Assembly (NCBI GenBank): GCA_016201045.1
Contig: JACQDM010000007.1
Location: 310,001-374,000, forward strand
DNA: 64,000 bases
Reading direction: 5' to 3'
From: Afipia sp.
GTDB lineage: Bacteria; Pseudomonadota; Alphaproteobacteria; Rhizobiales; Xanthobacteraceae
Below the pieces are notes generated by a model. It was not told where the DNA came from, ran no database searches, and saw only the letters and a program-made list of their open reading frames with translations. Made by a program: the position numbers and the translations under genes. Below are positions 19,763 through 28,960 of the stretch, in pieces; the first letter of the stretch is position 1; every line of letters begins with the position of its first letter.

Positions 19763-20773
19763 TCAGCGGGTGACGAAAAACGACACCGCAAAATATGTGA
19801 TCGCCGCGACCAGAGCTGAGGCCGGAATCGTAAAAATCCACGCGACGACGATGGAGCTTGCCACGTTCCAGCGCACCGCCGAGACCCGCCGCGCCGCGCC
19901 AACACCGACGATGGCACCCGTGATGGTGTGAGTCGTCGACACCGGGACGCCGAGATAGGTCGCCATAAACAGTGTCGCCGCTCCTCCCGTCTCGGCGCAG
20001 AATCCCTGCATCGGCGTGAGCTTGGTGATGCGAAGGCCCATCGTGCGCACGATTCGCCAGCCCCCGAGCAGCGTGCCAAGCGCCATCGCCGCCTGACACG
20101 ACAGCACGACCCAGAACGGCACGCTGAACTCAGTTCCGAGATGTCCTTGAGAATAAAGCAGCACGGCGATGATGCCCATCGTCTTTTGCGCATCGTTGCC
20201 ACCGTGACCCAGCGAATAGAGCGATGCGGATACAAACTGAAGGATCCGGAATGCGCGATCCACGGCAAACGGCGTCGACTGCACCGCTGCCCATGACACG
20301 ATCGCCATCAGGACGAGAGCGAGCACAAATCCGACGAGGGGCGACAGCACGATGGCGAGCAGCGTCTTCGAAAGCCCGCTCCAGACCATGACATGAAATC
20401 CGGCTTTGGAGACGCCTGCGCCAAGGAGGCCGCCGATCAGCGCATGCGAACTGCTCGACGGCATGCCGAGGCCCCACGTGATCAAATTCCAGACGATTGC
20501 GCCCATCAGCGCCGCAAAAATGACCTGCGCGTCGATAATGCCGGGATCGATAATGCCGGTACCGATGGTTTGAGCGACATGGAGGCCGAACACGGCGAAC
20601 GCGATGAAATTGAAAAATGCCGCCCAGGCGACGGCGTATTGCGGGCGCAACACTCTCGTCGAGACGATTGTCGCAATCGAGTTTGCTGCGTCGTGCAGAC
20701 CGTTGAGGAAATCGAACAGCAGCGCGACGGCGATCAATCCGACGAGGATTGGGAAAGCAAGCGAAGCGTCCAC
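19763..20773 (-). CDS. pit: Inorganic phosphate transporter, Pit family
   Basis: FDFLNGLHDAANSIAT, GGNDAQKTMG, PVSTTHTITGAI. Confidence 0.94.
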   Translation of the reverse strand: MDASLAFPILVGLIAVALLFDFLNGLHDAANSIATIVSTRVLRPQYAVAWAAFFNFIAFAVFGLHVAQTIGTGIIDPGIIDAQVIFAALMGAIVWNLITWGLGMPSSSSHALIGGLLGAGVSKAGFHVMVWSGLSKTLLAIVLSPLVGFVLALVLMAIVSWAAVQSTPFAVDRAFRILQFVSASLYSLGHGGNDAQKTMGIIAVLLYSQGHLGTEFSVPFWVVLSCQAAMALGTLLGGWRIVRTMGLRITKLTPMQGFCAETGGAATLFMATYLGVPVSTTHTITGAIVGVGAARRVSAVRWNVASSIVVAWIFTIPASALVAAITYFAVSFFVTR

Positions 20774-20787
20774 GGCGCGTTCCTGAC

Positions 20788-21432
20788 CTAGACTTGCTCA
20801 ATCACGATGCTGTTGATCTCGTTTGCGACGTCATCGAAGCGGTCAGCGACTTTTTCAAGATGCTTGTAGATTTCAGCGCCGACGACGAAGTCCATCGCGT
20901 TACCGCTACGGTGTTTGAGAAACAGCTCCTTCATGCCGATATCGTCGAGGTCGTCGACGCGGCCTTCGAGGCGTGTGATCTCCTCGGTCAGCGCAGTCAG
21001 CGTCGTGACGTTCTCACCCATCGACTGCATCAGCGGAAGCGCGCGTCCGACAAGAGTTGCACACTGAACGAGTATGGATCCGATTTCCCGCATCGGGGGT
21101 TCGAACGCCCTCACCTCGAACAGCATGACCGCCTTGGCGGTCTGCTGCATCTGGTCGATGGCATCGTCCATGGAGGTAATGAGATTCTTGATGTCGCCGC
21201 GATCGAATGGAGTGATGAAGGTGCGGCGAACAGCTGTAAGCACTTCGCGCGTGATCTGGTCGGCTTCATTCTCGAACTGGTTCACGCGCTGGCAGAACAC
21301 CGGCACCTCATCGCCGCCGCGCAGCATGCCCTCAAGCGCCTGCGCGCCTTGTACGACCGTTTGGGAATGGCGGGCAAAAAGGTCGAAGAACCTTTCCTCG
21401 CGGGGCAACAAAGCCCGAAACCATCGATTCAT
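20788..21432 (-). CDS. DUF47 (PhoU-like) protein, partner of Pit
   Basis: MNRWFRALLPREERFFDLFARHSQTVVQGA...; directly upstream of pit. ORF starts at 21453; internal ATG at 21432 has a GGAAG upstream. Confidence 0.9.
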   Translation of the reverse strand: MNRWFRALLPREERFFDLFARHSQTVVQGAQALEGMLRGGDEVPVFCQRVNQFENEADQITREVLTAVRRTFITPFDRGDIKNLITSMDDAIDQMQQTAKAVMLFEVRAFEPPMREIGSILVQCATLVGRALPLMQSMGENVTTLTALTEEITRLEGRVDDLDDIGMKELFLKHRSGNAMDFVVGAEIYKHLEKVADRFDDVANEINSIVIEQV

Positions 21433-21457
21433 AAGCGTCTTCCGGCGTGACATTGAA

Positions 21458-21475
21458 CTGTCATGCGCCTGTCAT
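21458..21475 (+). promoter_or_regulatory. PHO box (PhoB binding site candidate)
   Basis: ctgtcat-gcgc-ctgtcat: two perfect 7-mers with 4-nt spacer, reverse orientation relative to DUF47-pit. Confidence 0.85.
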
Positions 21476-21493
21476 AAACCGAATTTCAGCGCC

Positions 21494-21530
21494 GTGGATA
21501 GCCCTGCCCGCCGATACCGGCGGTATCCAC
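21494..21530. other. Stem-loop between liv operon end and DUF47-pit
   Basis: gtggata-(gccctgc)-ccgccg-atac-cggcgg-tatccac; outer 7 bp and inner 6 bp stems with a one-sided 7-nt bulge; no T-run. Confidence 0.7.
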
Positions 21531-21557
21531 CGATTTGTCAGCAGCTGGAAAGCTCGT

Positions 21558-22526
21558 TTAGAGCGAGCGCTTGAAATAATGGGCGATCTCGCCGACCACA
21601 CCGCGGCGGAAGGTCAGGACGCAGATCACGAAGATGGCGCCCTGTATCACCGTAACCCACTGCCCGAATCCGGCGAGATACTGCTGCATCGCCACGATCA
21701 CGAATGCGCCCACAACCGGCCCGAACACGGTGCCAAGGCCCCCGACCAGCGTCATCAGCACGACTTCGCCGGACATCGACCAGTGCACGTCGGTCAGCGA
21801 CGCATTCTGCGCGACGAACACTTTCATGGAGCCGGCGAGGCCCGCCAGCGTACCGGACAGAATGAACGCCATCAGCTTGTATTGGTCGGTCTTGTAGCCG
21901 AGCGAAATGGCGCGTTGCTCGTTTTCGCGGATCGATTTTAGCACCTCGCCGAATGGCGAATTGATCGTGCGGTAGATTAGCAGGAAGCCCAGGATAAAGA
22001 CCGCGAGCACTACATAATAGAGCGTTGTTGCGTTCGACAAATCGAGCACCCCCAACATCATGCCTTGCGGAATGCCTTGAATACCGTCTTCACCGTGCGT
22101 GAACGGAGTCTGCAGATATATGAAATACAAGAGCTGCGACAGCGCCAACGTGATCATCGAAAAGTAGATGCCTTGACGGCGGATCGCGACGATGCCTGCA
22201 ACCACACCCAACGCTGCAGCTGCAAGCACTCCGAACAGAATCGCAAGTTCGGGCGAAAAGCCCCAGACTTTTGCGGCGTGCGCCGACGCATAACCGGCGG
22301 TCCCCAAGAACATCGAATGGCCGAATGACAGCAAGCCGCCATAACCGATCAAAAGGTTGAACGCGCAAGCGAATAGCGCGAAGCACAATGCCTGCATCAC
22401 AAAGAATGGATACAGGCCGGTGTGCGGGACGATTACGAGCACCGCCGCCATCAGCACGAAGGCGACCATCTCGTCTGTGGTCGAGCGGCCGGATTCCGGA
22501 ATTGCGTTTTCTGTGATGGAAGTCAT
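21558..22526 (-). CDS. livM: Branched-chain amino acid ABC transporter permease (LivM type)
   Basis: FNLLIGYGGLLSFGHSMFLG, GPVVGAFV; cluster context. Confidence 0.92.
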   Translation of the reverse strand: MTSITENAIPESGRSTTDEMVAFVLMAAVLVIVPHTGLYPFFVMQALCFALFACAFNLLIGYGGLLSFGHSMFLGTAGYASAHAAKVWGFSPELAILFGVLAAAALGVVAGIVAIRRQGIYFSMITLALSQLLYFIYLQTPFTHGEDGIQGIPQGMMLGVLDLSNATTLYYVVLAVFILGFLLIYRTINSPFGEVLKSIRENEQRAISLGYKTDQYKLMAFILSGTLAGLAGSMKVFVAQNASLTDVHWSMSGEVVLMTLVGGLGTVFGPVVGAFVIVAMQQYLAGFGQWVTVIQGAIFVICVLTFRRGVVGEIAHYFKRSL

Positions 22527-22527
22527 G

Positions 22528-22693
22528 CTGGTGTCCTGAATCCGAAGTTCGCCTCGTTTCGCAGCGTGTCCCTGAACGAACTTCGGATTCGAAAGGACAC
22601 CAGATCAATAACAATTCTAGTGCGGCTTCGGTTCGCAAGTCCGCAAATGGATTTGCCGAGCAGTCGTTGCGGGCTTGCGAACCGCCGCACTAG
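22528..22693. repeat. Composite two-hairpin intergenic repeat, copy A (22528-22603; 13-nt AT-rich spacer; 22617-22693)
   Basis: ctggtgtcct gaatccgaagttcg...cgaacttcggattc gaa aggacaccag, then ctagtgcggcttcggttcgcaagtccgc...gcgggcttgcgaaccgccgcactag. Same architecture as 55449-55611. Confidence 0.92.
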
Positions 22694-23691
22694 GCCGCCT
22701 TTCCGGTCAGTCCGGTCGGTTTCACCAGCAGCACCAGCACCATCAAGACAAACACGACTGTGTTGGACGCTTCAGGATAAAAATATTTGGTCAAGCCTTC
22801 GATCACACCCAGCGTAAAGCCTGTGATGATCGACCCCATGATCGATCCCATTCCGCCGATGACGACTACCGCGAACACCACGATAATGAGATCGGCACCC
22901 ATTAGCGGTCTGACCTGATTGATCGGAGCGGACAACACGCCGGCCAGCGCGGCCAATCCAACACCCAATCCGTAAGTCAGCGTAATCATGCGCGGCACAT
23001 TGATGCCGAATGCTCGGACCAGCGCGGGATTTTCAGTCGCCGCGCGAAGATTCGCACCAAGCCGTGTCTTCTCAATCAGGAACCACGTCGCAAGGCAGAT
23101 GACGAGCGAGAAGATAACGACCCATCCGCGATAGATCGGCAGATACATGAAACCGAGATTCATGCCGCCCTGTAAAAGGCTGGGAATGGCATAAGGCATG
23201 CCGGATGAGCCGAAAGAATTCTGGAACAAGCCCTGAATAACCAGCGCGAGGCCAAACGTGAGCAGCAGGCCGTACAAGTGATCTAGGCCGGTGAGTTTGT
23301 TCAACATCGTGCGTTCAAGAAACATGCCGACGGCACCGACGATGATCGGCGCAAGAAAAAGCGCAAACCAATAGTTCAAACCGATATCGATGTGAAACGT
23401 TTGAATCGGAATGATCGCTGCCGGAGCACTCGATGCACTGAACATCGAAATGATCGAGCTAAAAACATACGACACGGTCGATATCACGTTCGCTATGAGC
23501 GAACCGGCAGTCGGTAAGTCTATTCCGTTCAGCAGAAAGAACGCGGCAAACGCGCCCATCATATAAAGCGCGCCATGCGCAAAATTGATGATGTTGAGCA
23601 TGCCGAAGATCACGGCGAGCCCGAGACTGAGCAGCGCGTAGAACGAGCCGTTGATCAATCCAACCAGAAGCTGGGCATACAGGGCTTGCAT
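22690..23691 (-). CDS. livH: Branched-chain amino acid ABC transporter permease (LivH type)
   Basis: LLVGLINGSFYALLSLGLAVIFGMLNIINFAHGALYM. Confidence 0.93.
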   Translation of the reverse strand: MQALYAQLLVGLINGSFYALLSLGLAVIFGMLNIINFAHGALYMMGAFAAFFLLNGIDLPTAGSLIANVISTVSYVFSSIISMFSASSAPAAIIPIQTFHIDIGLNYWFALFLAPIIVGAVGMFLERTMLNKLTGLDHLYGLLLTFGLALVIQGLFQNSFGSSGMPYAIPSLLQGGMNLGFMYLPIYRGWVVIFSLVICLATWFLIEKTRLGANLRAATENPALVRAFGINVPRMITLTYGLGVGLAALAGVLSAPINQVRPLMGADLIIVVFAVVVIGGMGSIMGSIITGFTLGVIEGLTKYFYPEASNTVVFVLMVLVLLVKPTGLTGKAA

Positions 23692-23732
23692 CGGATCAGT
23701 CTCTCGCTCTTGGTATTGGAACTCAACTTAAG

Positions 23733-23760
23733 AAAAGCCCGGCGGCACGAGGCCGCCGGG
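23733..23760 (-). terminator. Rho-independent terminator/attenuator between the SBP gene and livH
   Basis: Minus strand: cccggcggc-ctcgt-gccgccggg followed by cttttctt. Confidence 0.85.
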
Positions 23761-23769
23761 GATCGGTCA

Positions 23770-24990
23770 TTACTTCTTGATAAGCGGACAGGCGCTTTCA
23801 GAAAGCGGACGGAAGGCCTGGTCCGCCGGAGTGGTGCCAACCAGCTTGTAGTAATCCCACGGGCCTTTGGACTCGGCCGGCGATTTCACTTCGAACAGAT
23901 AAGCCGGTGTGATCTTGCGGCCCGTGATCTGGATTTCGCCAGGTCCGAACAGCTTGTCGTCCGTCTTCATTTCCTTCATCTTCGCAACGACCTTGGCGCC
24001 GTCATGCGGATTGCCGCCCATCGCTTCAAGTGCCTTGAAGTAATGGATGAGACCCGAATAGACGCCCGCCTGCACCATCGTCGGCATCGCCTTGTTCTTC
24101 ATCTTTTCCGAGAAACGCTTGGAGAACGCACGCGTCCCGTCGTTCATGTCCCAGTAGAACGTCTCGGTGAAGTTCAGGCCCTGCGCGATGTTCAGACCCA
24201 GCGAGTTGACGTCGGTGACAAACATCAGAAGACCCGCGAGCTTCTGCCCGCCCTTGACGATTCCGAATTCGGCCGCCTGCTTGATCGAATTCGTGGTGTC
24301 GCCACCCGCATTCGCCAGACCGACGATCTTGGCCTTCGACGCCTGTGCCTGCAGCAGGAACGAGGAGAAGTCCGAAGAATTCAGCGGATGCTTGACGCCA
24401 CCGAGAATCTTGCCGCCGGCTTTGGTGACGGCCGCAGTCGTATCCTTCTCAAGCGCCGCGCCGAACGCGTAGTCGGCAGTCAGGAAGAACCAGCTATCGC
24501 CGCCAGCCTTCACCAGCGCGGTGCCGGTGCTGTTGGCCAGCATATAAGTATCGTAGACCCAGTGAATGACGTTGGGCGAACACTGCGAGTTGGTCAGTTC
24601 CGAGGACGCCGCCCCGGTGTTGATCATAATAGCGTTCTTTTCCGTCACAACGTTCTTGACGGCAAGAGCCACGCCCGAGTTAAGCACGTCGACGAGCACA
24701 TCGACCTTCTCAACGTCGATCCATTGCCGCGCAATCGTGGTGCCGACGTCAGGCTTGTTCTGGTGATCGGCAGCGACCACGTCGATCTTCCACCCCTTCG
24801 CGGCGAGACCGGAATCTTCGATCGCCATTTGCGCGGCGATCGTCGAGCCCGGCCCGCCGACGTCTGCATAGAGACCCGACATATCAGTCAGGTTGCCGAT
24901 CTTGATGACTTTATCCTGCGCGATGGCGCCGGCACTAAACCCGACCGCGAGCGCCGCGCCGAGCATGAGCGATGACAATCCGTTCTTCAT
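23770..24990 (-). CDS. ABC transporter substrate-binding protein (LivK/periplasmic binding protein type)
   Basis: Signal peptide; KIGNLTDMSGLYADVGGPGSTIAAQMAIED; within liv cluster. Confidence 0.93.
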   Translation of the reverse strand: MKNGLSSLMLGAALAVGFSAGAIAQDKVIKIGNLTDMSGLYADVGGPGSTIAAQMAIEDSGLAAKGWKIDVVAADHQNKPDVGTTIARQWIDVEKVDVLVDVLNSGVALAVKNVVTEKNAIMINTGAASSELTNSQCSPNVIHWVYDTYMLANSTGTALVKAGGDSWFFLTADYAFGAALEKDTTAAVTKAGGKILGGVKHPLNSSDFSSFLLQAQASKAKIVGLANAGGDTTNSIKQAAEFGIVKGGQKLAGLLMFVTDVNSLGLNIAQGLNFTETFYWDMNDGTRAFSKRFSEKMKNKAMPTMVQAGVYSGLIHYFKALEAMGGNPHDGAKVVAKMKEMKTDDKLFGPGEIQITGRKITPAYLFEVKSPAESKGPWDYYKLVGTTPADQAFRPLSESACPLIKK

Positions 24991-25034
24991 GAGTAACCCC
25001 TCTCCAAAACTTCCTTAAAGCGTCGAAACCCGGC

Positions 25035-25748
25035 TTATACGCCGAGATAGGTATGCAGCTTCTCCATGTTTGCCTGGAGTTCCGAGTTGGCGAAAGCATC
25101 GATGATGTTGCCGTGTTCGACAACGTAAAAACGATCGGCGACCGTCGATGCAAAGCGGAAGTTCTGCTCGACCAGCAAAATTGTGAAGCCTTCCGACTTT
25201 AAACGCGCAATGGTGCGCCCGATCTGCTGGATAATGACGGGAGCCAGACCTTCGGTCGGCTCGTCCAGCATCAGGAAGCGTGCGCCAGTGCGCAGGATGC
25301 GTGCGATCGCGAGCATCTGCTGCTCACCGCCCGACAGTTTTGTACCCTGACTACCGAGGCGCTCCTTGATGTTCGGGAACAGTTCGAAAATCTGATCGAG
25401 CGTCATGCCGCCGCTGCGGATGATTGGCGGCAGCAGCAGGTTTTCCTTCACGTCGAGGCTTGCAAAAATTCCGCGCTCCTCGGGACAAAAGGCAACGCCG
25501 AGGCGCGCGATCTTGTCGGACGGCAGCCGGATAATTTCCTTGCCCTCGAACACAACCGAGCCGGTCCGCTTGGTCATGATCCCCATGATCGATTTCAGTG
25601 TGGAGGTTTTGCCTGCGCCGTTGCGGCCGAGCAGCGTCACGACCTCGCCTTGTCGGACATCGAAATCGATGCCGTGCAGGATGTGGGACTCGCCGTACCA
25701 CGCTTCGAGATTCTTGACCGACAGAACCGGGGTCGCCGCGTTACTCAT
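25035..25748 (-). CDS. livF: Branched-chain amino acid ABC transporter ATP-binding protein (LivF type)
   Basis: LGRNGAGKTSTLKSIMG, LSGGEQQMLAIAR, LMLDEPTEGLAP. Confidence 0.95.
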   Translation of the reverse strand: MSNAATPVLSVKNLEAWYGESHILHGIDFDVRQGEVVTLLGRNGAGKTSTLKSIMGIMTKRTGSVVFEGKEIIRLPSDKIARLGVAFCPEERGIFASLDVKENLLLPPIIRSGGMTLDQIFELFPNIKERLGSQGTKLSGGEQQMLAIARILRTGARFLMLDEPTEGLAPVIIQQIGRTIARLKSEGFTILLVEQNFRFASTVADRFYVVEHGNIIDAFANSELQANMEKLHTYLGV

Positions 25749-26496
25749 GACCGGCTCCCAGATACGCTTCCTTGACTCGTTCGTCTTTCGACAGCGTCGC
25801 GTAAGTCCCCTCCGCGAGCACGCGTCCGCGCGTCAGCACAGTAATCGTGTCGGACAAGTTTGAGACAACGCTCAGGTTGTGCTCGACCATCAGGATCGTG
25901 TACTTCGCGGAAATGCGCTTGATGAGCGCCGCGATCTTGTCGATGTCTTCATGACCCATGCCGGCCATCGGCTCGTCGAGCAGCATCATTTCCGGATCGA
26001 GCGCGAGAGTCGTTGCGATTTCCAGCGCGCGCTTGCGGCCATACGGCATTTCGACGGCTGTGGTCTTTGCGAATTCGCTCAGTCCCACGTCGTCGAGCAA
26101 TTGACGGGCACGCTTGTTGTATTGATTGAGGATCGATTTCGACCGCCAGAAATCGAACGAATTGCCGTGCTGGCGCTGCAAGGCCACGCGCACGTTTTCG
26201 AGCGCTGTCAGATGCGGAAACACCGCCGAAATCTGAAACGATCTGACGAGCCCAAGCCGCGCGACATCTGCGGGCGCGAGCGAAGTAATGTCGCGTCCGT
26301 TGTAGAGTATCTGGCCGCGGGAAGGCTTCAGAAACTTGGTGAGAAGATTGAAGCATGTCGTCTTGCCGGCACCGTTCGGACCGATCAAGGCATGAATGCT
26401 TCCACGTTTGACCTGCAGATTGACGTCGCTGACGGCAACAAAGCCGGCGAATTCCTTCGTCAATCCATGTGTTTCAAGGATGTACTCGCTCGACAA
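25741..26496 (-). CDS. livG: Branched-chain amino acid ABC transporter ATP-binding protein (LivG type)
   Basis: IGPNGAGKTTCFNLLTKFLKPSRG, MLLDEPMAGMGHED; overlaps livF by 8 bp. Confidence 0.95.
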   Translation of the reverse strand: MSSEYILETHGLTKEFAGFVAVSDVNLQVKRGSIHALIGPNGAGKTTCFNLLTKFLKPSRGQILYNGRDITSLAPADVARLGLVRSFQISAVFPHLTALENVRVALQRQHGNSFDFWRSKSILNQYNKRARQLLDDVGLSEFAKTTAVEMPYGRKRALEIATTLALDPEMMLLDEPMAGMGHEDIDKIAALIKRISAKYTILMVEHNLSVVSNLSDTITVLTRGRVLAEGTYATLSKDERVKEAYLGAGHE

Positions 26497-26860
26497 TCAA
26501 TTTCCCCCATCGGCCTTCGCACAACGCGTGGCCGAATTTTTCTCCTGCTCGTCCCCGGCATGAAACCTTGGAATTTCACCCGGACCGGCAAGCTCCGGCA
26601 CGAATATGCAGTGAATTCCAAGTCCCGCGCAAGGTGCAATGCTGGGCAGCGAATGTGACAGATCGGCCAAATATCGGTTTGGCTGCAAATACTTGATTGA
26701 CCTGCATGGAGGTCCTTCGACCATCGTCGGGGAGGCGTTCGGTAACGGCAAATTAAGCCTGTTTCGTCCTCGCGGCAGCCATTCATCGAAAATTTCGGGT
26801 TTCGGCGCGACCATCGGCGGAATTTCATTTCCATTCCATTTTTATTCCGGGACGACGACG

Positions 26861-27499
26861 ATGGGCGCGCCAAGCGTAGTGGGACTGGATCCGGCCGCGC
26901 CCTTTGAGAGCGCCAATCCGGCCGTCGTCAAATCGATCAAGCAACGCGACCTGCTCAACACGTGGCTGCGTCTCTACGCCAAGGACGAGCGGTTGCCCAA
27001 ATTCGACGATTACCAACCAGAGCGCATGTCGGAGGAATTACCCGACATTGTCTATTACACTGTCGATGGTACCGGACCGGAACCGCGTTTCATCATCGAC
27101 AGCGACGGCACGCGGATGTCGAATGCATATGGGACCACCGGCAAGGGCCGCTTCCTTGTCGACTATCTCGGCCCCAAGCTCGCCCCGATCGTGATTCCGA
27201 TCTATCAGGAATGCGTGCGCCGCCGCCTGCCGATTTACACGACATCGAAAGTCGACGATCTCTACGGCCGCAAGGTCGATTACGAGCGGCTGCTGATGCC
27301 GTTCTCGGAAGGCGCGGGCGTCAACCGCATCATCGCCTCACTCAAGACGATCAGCGACGAGGGCGGATTCGAGATCCGCAACCTGATGCGCGCCAACGAC
27401 GTGTTGCCGATCTACACCTTCAAATCGGTGATTGACCGCGACCTGTACCACAAGCGGCCCGGCAAGATCGCACCGGGCGACGTGATCGAGTTCGGCTAG
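26861..27499 (+). CDS. PAS-domain-like protein
   Basis: MGAPSVVGLDPAAPF...LPDIVYYTVDGTGPEPRFIIDSDGTRMSNAYG; ATG at 26861; resembles PAS_5-type alphaproteobacterial proteins. Confidence 0.6.
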   Translation: MGAPSVVGLDPAAPFESANPAVVKSIKQRDLLNTWLRLYAKDERLPKFDDYQPERMSEELPDIVYYTVDGTGPEPRFIIDSDGTRMSNAYGTTGKGRFLVDYLGPKLAPIVIPIYQECVRRRLPIYTTSKVDDLYGRKVDYERLLMPFSEGAGVNRIIASLKTISDEGGFEIRNLMRANDVLPIYTFKSVIDRDLYHKRPGKIAPGDVIEFG

Positions 27500-27500
27500 C

Positions 27501-28853
27501 TTAAGCCTTCGCCGGCATCCGCTCCATCGCCTCGCCGAGTTCGATGGGGTGAGCCATCGCCTCATGCAGCTTGTCCTTGTCGAGCTCGCCTTCCCAGCGC
27601 GACAGCACCACTGTCGCGACGCCGTTGCCGACGAGATTGGTCAGCGCGCGGCACTCGCTCATGAACTTGTCGATGCCGACGAGAATGGCGAGCGAGGCAA
27701 TCGGAATATCCGGCACGATTGCGAGCGTCGCGGCGAGCGTGATGAAGCCGGCACCCGTAACGCCGGACGCGCCCTTCGAGGTGATGATGGCGACGCCGAG
27801 AATTCCCAATTCCTGCCAGATTGTGAGATGCGTGTTGGTGGCCTGCGCGAGAAACAGTGTCGCCAGCGTCATGTAGATATTGGTGCCGTCGAGGTTGAAG
27901 CTGTAGCCGGTCGGGATCACGAGACCGACGACGCCGCGCGAGGCACCGAGGCGCTCCATCTTCTGGATCATCTGCGGCAGCACGGTTTCGGACGACGAGG
28001 TGCCGAGCACGATCAGCAATTCATCCTTGATGTAGCCGATGAATCGCATAATCGAGAATCCCGAGAAGCGCGCGATTGCGCCAAGCACGAACAGCACGAA
28101 CAGCAGGCTTGTGAGATAGAACGTGCCGATCAATGCCGCGAGATTCCACAACGACCCGAGCCCGTAGGCGCCCACTGTAAATGCCATCGCGCCGAACGCG
28201 CCGATGGGAGCGGCGCGCACGATGATGCGGATCACGCCGAAGAACACTTTGGCCGCCATGTCGATGGCGTGCGCGATGGGTTCTCCCGCAGGGCCGAGAT
28301 AGGCGATGGCGAAACCTGACAGGATCGAAACCAGCAACACTTGCAGCAGATCGCCGTTGGCCAGCGCGCCGATGAAGCTGTTGGGAATGATCGCCATCAG
28401 ATGCGCGACGATTCCGTCCTCCTTCGCCTTGGTGACGTAAGTCGCGACCGCCTTGGTATCGAGCGACGCCGGATCGATGTTGAATCCGCTGCCGGGCTGG
28501 ATCAATTCGCCGACGACGAGGCCGACGATCAGCGCGATGGTCGAGACGATTTCAAAGTAGAGCAGCGCCTTCAGTCCGACGCGGCCGACGCGCTTGAGAT
28601 CGCCCATCGAGGAAATGCCGTGGACGACGGTGCAGAAAATCACCGGCGCGATCATCATCTTGATCAGCGCGATGAAGCCGTCGCCAAGCGGTTTCAGCGC
28701 CTTGCCGGTATTCGGATAGAAGTGACCGATCGCGATGCCGATGGCGATTGCGATCAGCACCTGCACGTAAAGGATGGTGTACCAGGGCCCGCTTGGTGCC
28801 GGAGTCGGCAGTTTTGTCAGTGCGCGTTTGGACGAAGAAGCAGCCTTGGCCAT
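27501..28853 (-). CDS. dctA: C4-dicarboxylate/cation symporter DctA
   Basis: [56 protein letters not shown] at 28853. Confidence 0.95.
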   Translation of the reverse strand: MAKAASSSKRALTKLPTPAPSGPWYTILYVQVLIAIAIGIAIGHFYPNTGKALKPLGDGFIALIKMMIAPVIFCTVVHGISSMGDLKRVGRVGLKALLYFEIVSTIALIVGLVVGELIQPGSGFNIDPASLDTKAVATYVTKAKEDGIVAHLMAIIPNSFIGALANGDLLQVLLVSILSGFAIAYLGPAGEPIAHAIDMAAKVFFGVIRIIVRAAPIGAFGAMAFTVGAYGLGSLWNLAALIGTFYLTSLLFVLFVLGAIARFSGFSIMRFIGYIKDELLIVLGTSSSETVLPQMIQKMERLGASRGVVGLVIPTGYSFNLDGTNIYMTLATLFLAQATNTHLTIWQELGILGVAIITSKGASGVTGAGFITLAATLAIVPDIPIASLAILVGIDKFMSECRALTNLVGNGVATVVLSRWEGELDKDKLHEAMAHPIELGEAMERMPAKA

Positions 28854-28960
28854 GAAAATAATCCTGAATGCGGATGGGAATACCGGCAAATCGACCCTGC
28901 GCCAGAACGCCGCAGCGCTCAAGCGCATTTTCAAAACGCGCACAGCCGTGATTGTTCTCG

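Noticed and set aside
23575-24975. 466-aa plus-strand ORF opposite the ABC substrate-binding gene
   Set aside because: Shadow ORF; the substrate-binding protein is well supported.
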